Source: Chersky-840 sp963810195 (GTDB lineage Bacteria > Actinomycetota > Acidimicrobiia > Acidimicrobiales > UBA8190). Taken from it: DNA of 64,000 bases. This document shows, in pieces, positions 57,728 to 64,000 of this stretch. The notes below the pieces were generated by a model. The model was not told the origin of the DNA, ran no database searches, and worked only from the letters and a program-made list of their open reading frames with translations. The stretch covers positions 434,001-498,000 of the forward strand of contig CAWEMO010000005.1 of assembly GCA_963810195.1 (NCBI GenBank). Reading direction: 5' to 3'. The first letter of the stretch is position 1, and the number at the start of each line of letters is the position of its first letter. The translations under genes and the position numbers were made by a program.

Positions 57728-60262
57728 TCACTCCGCGGCGATTGCCGCCAGCACGTCGAGCTTCGCCGCTCTGCGGGCCGGCCAGGTCGCGGCGCCGAGG
57801 CCGAGAAGCGCGGCGAGGACGAGGAACAGCACGAGTCTGCTGAAGGGGATGACGATGTCGGTGATCCCCTGCTGCTTCAACGAGGCGGCGAAAGCCGTCC
57901 CGAGCGCGGTTCCGACGATGACGCCGATGATCGCACCGAACAGGGCCAGGATCACCGCCTCCGAACGGATCATGGCCCGCACCTGGCGCCGTTTCATCCC
58001 GACGGCCCGCAGCAGTCCTATTTCGTGCGTGCGCTCGAAGACCGAGAGCATGAGCGTGTTGACGATGCCGATGAGGGCGATGACCACCGCCAGTGCCAGC
58101 AATGCATAGACCAGTCCCAGCAGCTGGTTGACCTGGGCTTGCTGCGACTTCTCGAACTCCGCCCGCGTCTGGATCTTCAGATTGGGATATGCCGTGAGCC
58201 CGCCGGCGAGAGCGCGGCTCTGGGTGTCGAGGGGGCGGGTGGTGTTGAGGAGGACGGCGATGGGGAGGGGGTTGTTGAAATGGGAGAGGAAAAAGCCGTC
58301 ACCGATGAGAAAGCTCCCGAGCAACGAGTTCGCCTTGTAGATCCCTCCGATCCGCATCGTCGAGCTCCCCGTCTGCGCGAACTTCACCGGCACGACAGAG
58401 CCGACCGAGAGGTGGTCGGAACTCGCCGTCGTCGTATCGGTCAACAGCTCCCCGGCGGCGAGGGCCGGGGCCCCGGATCCGGACTGCATCCTCAAGATGA
58501 TGGTGTCGGACAGGTGTTGGGGTGAGACCGCGGTCAAGCTGTCCAGCGAGTGCCGGAATTCGAACTCGCCGCTGTACACCGTGGACGTGGCAACCACGCC
58601 GGGAACGCGCGAGGCGGCGGAGGCCACCGAAGTGCTGAATCCGCCCGCGCCGCTGCCCGAGCTGGTGATGATGTAGTCGGCGCTGATGGCCTCGTCGACG
58701 CTGGCCGTTGCCGATTTGGACAACGACGCGCCGAACACCGCGATCGTGGACACGAGGGCAAGGCCCACCATCAGGGCGGAGGACGTCTGGGCGGTCCGGC
58801 GGGGACTGCGCATCGAATTCTCCCGCCCCAACTTGCCCGCCATGCTGAGCGTGCGCGCCAGCGGGCGTCCGAGGATGCTCGCCATGGGGCGTGCCACGAC
58901 GGGTGCCAGCATGCCGATTCCGATGAAGATGGCGATCGCTCCCACGCCGACCAGCTGGATCGCGGGCTTCGTCAATCCCAGCGTCAACGCGGCGATACTC
59001 AGGACGGCGACGACGGAACCGATGACGATCCGCCGGCGCGACGACTCGGCCTGGTCGCCGCGGTAGTCGACGAGCGCCGCCACCGGCGGGATCCGCACGG
59101 CCCGCCGGGCCGGGCTGATGGCGGACACCAAGGTCACCCCGACGCCCACGGCGAGGGCCACGACGATCGTCCGGGTTTCGAAGACGAGCGACCCCGACGG
59201 CAGGGAGATGCCGAAGCCCTTGAGCAGTGCTTCGAGCCCGAGAGCCGCCAAGACCCCCAGGCCCAAGCCGATCAGGGATGCCACCAGCCCGAGTAGCGCG
59301 GCTTCGAGGAGGACCGAGCGGAACACCTGGCGCCGGCTCGCTCCAACGATCCGCAGCAGCGCCAGCTCCCGGGTCCTTTGCCCCACGATGATCGAGAACG
59401 TGTTGAAGATGGTGAATCCACCGACGAAGAGGGAGATGAACGCGAAGACCAGCAGGGCCGTCGAGAAGAACCCCAGCGCCTGGTTGATCTGGTTTGTCTG
59501 CTCGTTGGCGACCGTCTGCCCCGTGACCACTTCGACCCCGGGGGGCAGGGCCCGGGCGATGCCGTGTTGGAGGCTCGCCTTGTCGACTCCCGGCTTGGAC
59601 AGGACGTTGATGGCGTCGAAGCGACCGACCTCTCCCAGCAGGCGTTGTGCCGTCGGCAGGTTGAAGGCGGCGAGCGTGGCTCCGGCGAGATTGTCGGCCG
59701 TGCCGAACCTGACGATGCCGGTGATGGTGAAGGTCTGCGGCGCACCCGAGAGCAGGATGCGCACGCGGTCGCCGACGGCGAAGTGGTATTTCTTCGCCGT
59801 CGCCGCGTCCACGAGGACGTCACTCGAAGTTGTGGGACCCGTGCCCTGGATCACGTGCAACGAGGAGAGCTGCGGGTCGGGGTCGAACGAGACCCCGAGC
59901 GTGGGGGCCCCTCCCGTGCTGATGGCCTTGCCGTCAGGCGCGACGAACTGCGCATACCCGCTGACCGTACCCTCGGCATCGGCGACGCCCGGGACCTTGC
60001 GGACGGTGGTGACGATCGACTCGGGAATGGGCTTGCGGACGGCGCCACCCCCACCGGTGTTGCTGGTGAAGACCGCCTGGCCGCGGACCTGGAAGTCGAC
60101 GTTCTGGTAGACGTGGCCGAACAGGGAGGTGAAGGTGTTGTGGAGGGTGTCGGTGAGCACGAATGTCCCCGAGATGAACGTGACCCCGAGCACGATCGCG
60201 AGCGCGGTGAGCGCCAGTCGCAGCTTGTGGGCGAGAAGGCCCTTGATGGTGACCTTCCACAC
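57728..60262 (-). CDS. ABC exporter permease with two FtsX domains
   Basis: The 844-residue protein starts MWKVTIKGLLAHKLRLALTA with the first helix, has a periplasm-side MacB-PCD-like domain (about 45-240), a first FtsX core with three helices (about 250-400; IVGASRRQVFRSVLLEAALL) and, after a second extracytoplasmic domain, a final FtsX core (GMKRRQVRAMIRSEAVILAL, ending ARRAAKLDVLAAI). It pairs with the ATPase whose stop is two bases upstream. Such systems export lipids or peptides or work as mechanotransmitters. The substrate is unknown. Confidence 0.92.
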   Translation of the reverse strand: MWKVTIKGLLAHKLRLALTALAIVLGVTFISGTFVLTDTLHNTFTSLFGHVYQNVDFQVRGQAVFTSNTGGGGAVRKPIPESIVTTVRKVPGVADAEGTVSGYAQFVAPDGKAISTGGAPTLGVSFDPDPQLSSLHVIQGTGPTTSSDVLVDAATAKKYHFAVGDRVRILLSGAPQTFTITGIVRFGTADNLAGATLAAFNLPTAQRLLGEVGRFDAINVLSKPGVDKASLQHGIARALPPGVEVVTGQTVANEQTNQINQALGFFSTALLVFAFISLFVGGFTIFNTFSIIVGQRTRELALLRIVGASRRQVFRSVLLEAALLGLVASLIGLGLGVLAALGLEALLKGFGISLPSGSLVFETRTIVVALAVGVGVTLVSAISPARRAVRIPPVAALVDYRGDQAESSRRRIVIGSVVAVLSIAALTLGLTKPAIQLVGVGAIAIFIGIGMLAPVVARPMASILGRPLARTLSMAGKLGRENSMRSPRRTAQTSSALMVGLALVSTIAVFGASLSKSATASVDEAISADYIITSSGSGAGGFSTSVASAASRVPGVVATSTVYSGEFEFRHSLDSLTAVSPQHLSDTIILRMQSGSGAPALAAGELLTDTTTASSDHLSVGSVVPVKFAQTGSSTMRIGGIYKANSLLGSFLIGDGFFLSHFNNPLPIAVLLNTTRPLDTQSRALAGGLTAYPNLKIQTRAEFEKSQQAQVNQLLGLVYALLALAVVIALIGIVNTLMLSVFERTHEIGLLRAVGMKRRQVRAMIRSEAVILALFGAIIGVIVGTALGTAFAASLKQQGITDIVIPFSRLVLFLVLAALLGLGAATWPARRAAKLDVLAAIAAE

Positions 60263-60263
60263 G

Positions 60264-61034
60264 TCAGGTACCCAGCTGCTTCATCTGCTCCAGCACCGAG
60301 TCGGCCGTCGGGGATACCAGCTCGCCCACGACGTTGCCGTCAGCCAGGAAGACGACCCGGTCGGCGAAGGCGGCCCCGCGCGGGTCGTGGGTGACCATGA
60401 CGATCGACTGGTGGAATTCGGTGACCGAACGGCGCAGGAAGCCGAGCATCTCCGAGGAGGCGTTCGAGTCGAGGTTGCCGGTGGGCTCGTCCGCGAAGAT
60501 CAGGTCCGGACGGCCGATCAGCGCCCGGGCACAGGCGGCCCGTTGCTGTTGGCCGCCGGACATCTCGTTGGGCCGGTGTGAAAGCCGGTCCCCGATCCGC
60601 AGCTGCGAGACGAGGAAGTCGAACCACTCCTGGTCGATCTTGGTCCCGGCGAGATCGGCGGGCAGCGTGATGTTCTCATGGGCCGTCAGTGTGGGCACCA
60701 GGTTGAAGGACTGGAACACGAAGCCGATCCGGTCGCGTCGCATCTGCGTGAGACCGGCATCGTCGAGCTGCCCGATGTCCTGATCTCCGACATACGCATG
60801 CCCTGAGGTCGGTGTGTCGAGCCCTGCCATGCAGTGCATGAGGGTGGACTTGCCCGAGCCCGACGGGCCCATCACGGCAGTGAATCGCCCGCGTTCGAAC
60901 TCGACGTTGACGCCCGTGAGCGCGTTGACGGCGGCTTCACCTTTGCCGTAGGTCTTCACGAGGTCGACCGCGCGCGCCGCCACCGGGGCTGGTGACGCGG
61001 TGGCAGCGGTCGATGCCTGGTCGGTGAACGCCAT
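60264..61034 (-). CDS. ABC transporter ATP-binding protein (LolD/MacB type)
   Basis: From ATG 61034 the 256-residue ATPase has Walker A GPSGSGKST, Q-loop GFVFQSFNLVPTL, signature MSGGQQQRAACARAL, Walker B LIFADEPTGNLD and H-loop VMVTHDPRGAAFADRV. The signature begins with Met in place of Leu, which is frequent in this group. It supplies energy to the FtsX-type permease encoded immediately downstream (one base between stop and start). The N-terminal 25 residues are Ala/Thr-rich. Confidence 0.95.
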   Translation of the reverse strand: MAFTDQASTAATASPAPVAARAVDLVKTYGKGEAAVNALTGVNVEFERGRFTAVMGPSGSGKSTLMHCMAGLDTPTSGHAYVGDQDIGQLDDAGLTQMRRDRIGFVFQSFNLVPTLTAHENITLPADLAGTKIDQEWFDFLVSQLRIGDRLSHRPNEMSGGQQQRAACARALIGRPDLIFADEPTGNLDSNASSEMLGFLRRSVTEFHQSIVMVTHDPRGAAFADRVVFLADGNVVGELVSPTADSVLEQMKQLGT

Positions 61035-61438
61035 GGAGGTTCCGTCCTTCACATGCCTGGCGCGATCCGGTGCGGCGTGCCAAGGCACCGACCAGGCTCG
61101 GCGGGTTCAACGTCGATGTCGTCGACAGTCTTACTACCCGGGCCCGTCCTCACGGACACCGGCCGACCGAGCCTGCGGGATTCGCAGGGCACGCAGAGCG
61201 CGCAGAGCGCGATGGGGTGTTGGCTTCAATGCGCACAGTGTCGAACGAATCCGAGGAGCGGCGAAATCCGGTATGACCCCGACGGGACCCTGACTCGGCA
61301 ACGAGTGGCGACCCTCTCCGTGAATCGTCGGGTCCCCTCCGTGAGCTGGTGTCTTCTCCCGGGTCCGGGGCTCAATCCGTAACCCGGCGGGTCCTCTCGC
61401 CGAACCAGCGCGTCCTCCCCGAGAATCGGCGAATGCCT
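61035..61438. other. Intergenic region upstream of the ABC transporter
   Basis: No gene is visible. CGCAGAG is repeated (GCGCAGAGCGCGCAGAGCGC, 61197-61216), and CTCCGTGA occurs twice about 25 bases apart. The stretch separates the 3' end of the gene at 61439 from the transporter promoter. Confidence 0.4.
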
Positions 61439-62611
61439 CTACATGAAGCTGTCGTCGGGGGAGAGGCCGAGCGCTTCGTCGCCACCGGTGATGATCGGCT
61501 GGCAGTTGCCCCAGCCCTCGCCACCGCCGACGGGATCGACGACGTGCACCACCGTGTCGCGGATCTGGTGCAGGCGGCGGGCCGCGGCGGGATCCGCACA
61601 GTCCAGGACGTGCTCGCCCTCGACGTGAAGGTCTCCACGCCACTCGCCGTGGTGATGGCCGTCGAGTCCGAAGTAGAGCCCGGCGCCGAGGTGGAAGCCC
61701 GTGTCCGAAACGGCTTCGAGCTCCAGGGTGCGTACGCTGCCGTCGGCGCTGCGCGCCTCGATCCGACCGCCTCGAAGCCGGCGGTTGTCCGGGTCGAACT
61801 CCAGCGCCGGCTCGAGGTCGACGAAGCGCTGCACCGTCCCGTCGGGCTGCTCCACTCCACCCATGACGACCTGCTTGTAGGTGAAGCCCGGGCCTTTCAC
61901 GATCTGGTAGTGGAGGAAGATCCCGTACCGGCTTCCGTCGGGTCGTTGCATGGCGATCGGGCTCCAGATCATGCGGAAGGAAAGCCCTGCCAGCGGGTCA
62001 CGTGGCTCGAGGTCTTGCAGCGGGAGCCCGACGTCGTAGCGGACGCCCCACGAGTGGTCGCGCGTGGACACCCAGGTGTCGGGGGAGATCTCGCTGCGCA
62101 CCCCCTCCACCTCCACCCACCCCGACGCCAGCCCGATCTGGTGGTAGCGCACGAGGTCGGACCCGACCCGGAAACCCTGGCGCATGTGGGTGCGGTCCTC
62201 CACGGCGGGCGGCACGATCCCCTCGAACAACCAGTCGAAGGCGACGGGCTGGCGGTCGTTGGCCTCGAGGACGAAGCGGACCGACCGCAAGGGCTCGACG
62301 ACCTCGTAGCGGATGGGCCCCACCGTGGTGACGGCGGGCGCGGCGTCGAGACGTCGGCTGGCGCGCACCGTGCGCTGCTCGACCCCACGCGAAATCCCCG
62401 CGTACCCGTCCGTCACGTTGCGATTGGGGTACTTGCCCAGGCCGAACCCCAGCTGCAGGCTCCCGTCCTTGGCCGTCGCCATGGCGCAGATCTTCTCGGT
62501 CCACGAAAGGTCGCTCGTGGCCACCACGGCGAAGGTGTCGGTGATCTGGTGGCACAGCCCCTCGTCGGCGGGGACGAGAGGCCCGATCGGATTGGTCAAC
62601 GGGCCCACCAC
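61439..62611 (-). CDS. DUF7064/7065-like hypothetical protein
   Basis: The 390-residue soluble protein contains WTEKICAMATAKDGSLQLGF, GISRGVEQRTVRASRRLDAA, PVAFDWLFEGIVPPAVEDRT, WVSTRDHSWGVRYDVGLPLQ and HLGAGLYFGLDGHHHGEWRG. This is the lipocalin-like beta-rich pattern that I connect with DUF7064/DUF7065 proteins, often found beside phosphotransferases. RDHSWGVR is its most conserved looking part. Function unknown; a hydrophobic ligand is a fair guess. It is the last gene of an operon with 62634 and 63812. Start GTG 62611. Confidence 0.65.
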   Translation of the reverse strand: MVGPLTNPIGPLVPADEGLCHQITDTFAVVATSDLSWTEKICAMATAKDGSLQLGFGLGKYPNRNVTDGYAGISRGVEQRTVRASRRLDAAPAVTTVGPIRYEVVEPLRSVRFVLEANDRQPVAFDWLFEGIVPPAVEDRTHMRQGFRVGSDLVRYHQIGLASGWVEVEGVRSEISPDTWVSTRDHSWGVRYDVGLPLQDLEPRDPLAGLSFRMIWSPIAMQRPDGSRYGIFLHYQIVKGPGFTYKQVVMGGVEQPDGTVQRFVDLEPALEFDPDNRRLRGGRIEARSADGSVRTLELEAVSDTGFHLGAGLYFGLDGHHHGEWRGDLHVEGEHVLDCADPAAARRLHQIRDTVVHVVDPVGGGEGWGNCQPIITGGDEALGLSPDDSFM

Positions 62612-62633
62612 CCCGGTGCGGGGCGGGTGCGGC

Positions 62634-63815
62634 TCACAGCTTGCTCCAGTAGGTGCCCTCGAGCATCGCCTCGAGCGTCGGCCGGTGCATGATCATGTCG
62701 TCGGGGTCGTCGGGCATGGCGATCTCGCCGAAGAGGACCTGGCGTCGGGCCACCCTGCTCATCACGATGGCGTGCCTGAGCGCGGCGTACATGGTGTAGA
62801 AGTCGAGGTCGCGCGGGGTGTAGCCGCCATGACGCTCGTACGCCTGAGCCACGTCCGCGAGTCGCATGAAGTGCGGCATTCCCGCCAGCCCGGCCTGGAG
62901 GGCGATGTCGTCGAGGAAGCGGTGGAGGTAGACCATCCAGCCGATGTCGATCTCGCGCGGCCCGACCGCGGCCATCTCCCAGTCGAGCACCGCCACCGGC
63001 TCGAAGTCCCGGAACATCATGTTGCCGATCCGGGCGTCTCCCCAGCTGATCACGGCTGTGGATTCGGAGGTGGGCCAGTGGTCCTCGAGCCACGCGAACG
63101 TGCGCTCGATGAGGGGGGAGCGGGCCCCGTCGGCCACCACCCACTCGTAGTACGAACGCTGTTCCGCCAGGTGGCGCCGCATCGCGGTGTCACCGGGCCG
63201 GTCGAGCTCGAGGAAGGCGATGTCCTCGGCGGCGACGTCGGCGCTGTGCAGCTCGGTCAGGACGCGTACCGACGCGTCCTGTAGCCGGTCCTGGTCGGCA
63301 CGTGGCGCCTCGGACAGCCAGGACCCGAAGGGGTACGGCATGATGTCGGGCGGGACCAACCCCTCGACGCGCTCCATCACGAAGAACGGCGAGCCGATCG
63401 CCTCGGGGTCGAGCTCCAGCCACAGGGTGCGGGGTACGGGGACCGCGCTGCGCTCGCCCACGAGCCGCATGACGCGGAATTGGCGCTCGAGGTCGTACAC
63501 CGGGAACACCGGGACGGCCTCAGGATCGGGGATGAGCCGCGCCGCGCACGCCTGGGTCACCACCCTCGTTCGGGACCCCGCCCCGTCGTCTTCGCGCCAG
63601 GTGGACTCGAAGAGCAGGGTCTCGCTCGACATCCCGTTGGACTCGGGCACCACGAGCTCGGACACCTCGGGCTTGCTCACCCGTTTCGCCAACCAGGTCA
63701 CCAGATGCCGGTGCAGCTCCTCCCGGTCGCGGGTGGAGGTCTGGGGCCGCGGCGCCGCCTCGGGTGTCCCCCCCGGCGCCTGGGTCGACGGGGCGCCGGC
63801 GTCGGCCCCCGTCAC
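62634..63815 (-). CDS. Phosphotransferase family protein (APH/ACAD10-N type)
   Basis: GTG 63815 is chosen because it overlaps the stop of the upstream gene by four bases. The 393-residue kinase-like protein has VPESNGMSSETLLFESTWRE, the Lys-equivalent region before FPVYDLERQFRVMRLVGERS, hinge FFVMERVEGLVPPDIMPYPF, the catalytic loop ISWGDARIGNMMFRDFEPVA and the metal Asp in VLDWEMAAVGPREIDIGWMV. The catalytic loop reads WGDARIGN instead of HGDxxxxN, usual in the ACAD10-like group. It probably phosphorylates a hydroxylated lipid or small molecule. Confidence 0.85.
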   Translation of the reverse strand: MTGADAGAPSTQAPGGTPEAAPRPQTSTRDREELHRHLVTWLAKRVSKPEVSELVVPESNGMSSETLLFESTWREDDGAGSRTRVVTQACAARLIPDPEAVPVFPVYDLERQFRVMRLVGERSAVPVPRTLWLELDPEAIGSPFFVMERVEGLVPPDIMPYPFGSWLSEAPRADQDRLQDASVRVLTELHSADVAAEDIAFLELDRPGDTAMRRHLAEQRSYYEWVVADGARSPLIERTFAWLEDHWPTSESTAVISWGDARIGNMMFRDFEPVAVLDWEMAAVGPREIDIGWMVYLHRFLDDIALQAGLAGMPHFMRLADVAQAYERHGGYTPRDLDFYTMYAALRHAIVMSRVARRQVLFGEIAMPDDPDDMIMHRPTLEAMLEGTYWSKL

Positions 63816-64000
63816 GTCGCCGCCCCGGGAGCCACCGACTCCCATCCCGTGAAGCCCGACGGCTCGTGGCGCCCGAAGGTCCCGTGTTCGAACATCCCCC
63901 AACCCTCGACGCCGTCGCAGGTGGCGCGCGCCACGTGGTCGACCACGCCGAAGGGGATCCGGCCCGTGACGGCGGGGTCGCGCATGTCCACCACCACGCC
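63812..64000 (-). CDS. C-terminal end of a DUF7064/7065-like protein (runs off the window)
   Basis: The visible end (PAVTGRIPFGVVDHVARATC, then GWGMFEHGTFGRHEPSGFTG) resembles the end of the same protein group as 61439. The gene starts beyond the right edge. Its stop codon overlaps the start of the phosphotransferase gene by four bases. With 62634 and 61439 it makes a phosphotransferase flanked by two related proteins. Confidence 0.65.
   Translation of the reverse strand, partial: GVVVDMRDPAVTGRIPFGVVDHVARATCDGVEGWGMFEHGTFGRHEPSGFTGWESVAPGAAT

Overview
The window is high-GC DNA whose proteins look actinobacterial, and several point to the class Acidimicrobiia or a near relative. The clues are the secreted protein with GYWLVAADGGVFAYGDA repeats (51615-53378), LPXTG-type surface proteins with a hydrophobic/Arg tail, DUF2510-type membrane proteins, DinB/MDMPI-type (mycothiol-associated fold) proteins and many VOC and SnoaL-like small enzymes. 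GTG and TTG starts are common. The taxonomic call is inference from family content; no rRNA gene or other marker is present.

The window has two halves. Positions 1 to about 28 kb are accessory DNA: two copies of a 2.46-kb element encoding two overlapping tyrosine recombinases (6337-8795 and 24921-27380), an intact IS30-family element (8894-10193), a second IS30 element present twice (1-217, cut by the window edge, and 18803-20053), a frameshifted IS110-type transposase (17638-18650), a tRNA-Pro 5' half (16388-16426), and at least ten copies of a dispersed intergenic repeat with core CGGGATCCCCGARTAYCGG. Between these lie isolated cargo or host genes: a phosphodiester glycosidase-like protein, a large Ig-like surface protein, an LPATG surface protein, a small GyrA-like protein, a BON-DUF2267 protein with a damaged UspA, a RidA-like protein, DegV, and a TetR/SnoaL divergent pair with clear operators.

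Positions 28 kb to 64 kb are gene-dense and look like ordinary chromosome, with no transposases and none of the repeats that I could see. In order they hold small membrane and DUF genes (28.2-32.6 kb), an IPT/TIG secreted protein, an aldo-keto reductase, a GH26-like glycosidase divergent from a gamma-glutamyltransferase, a pair of VOC proteins, a kinase-like phosphotransferase and a GNAT, a TetR-SDR operon with its own palindromic operator, a methyltransferase, an alkylation-repair operon (Ada-AlkA fusion overlapping Ogt), an enoyl-CoA hydratase divergent from an acyl-CoA synthetase, a GH18 protein, secreted surface proteins, two VOC proteins, a YfhO-type membrane protein, an ABC exporter of the MacB/FtsX type, and a phosphotransferase operon that runs off the right edge.

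The points most worth a second look are the two-recombinase element with its imperfect terminal inverted repeats and dyad-like junctions, the dispersed repeat family that is repeatedly interrupted or bordered by mobile elements, the stand-alone GyrA tower-like protein, the tRNA-Pro half, and several genes broken by single-base changes. I found no CRISPR array, no complete tRNA or rRNA gene, and no defence system that I could recognise.
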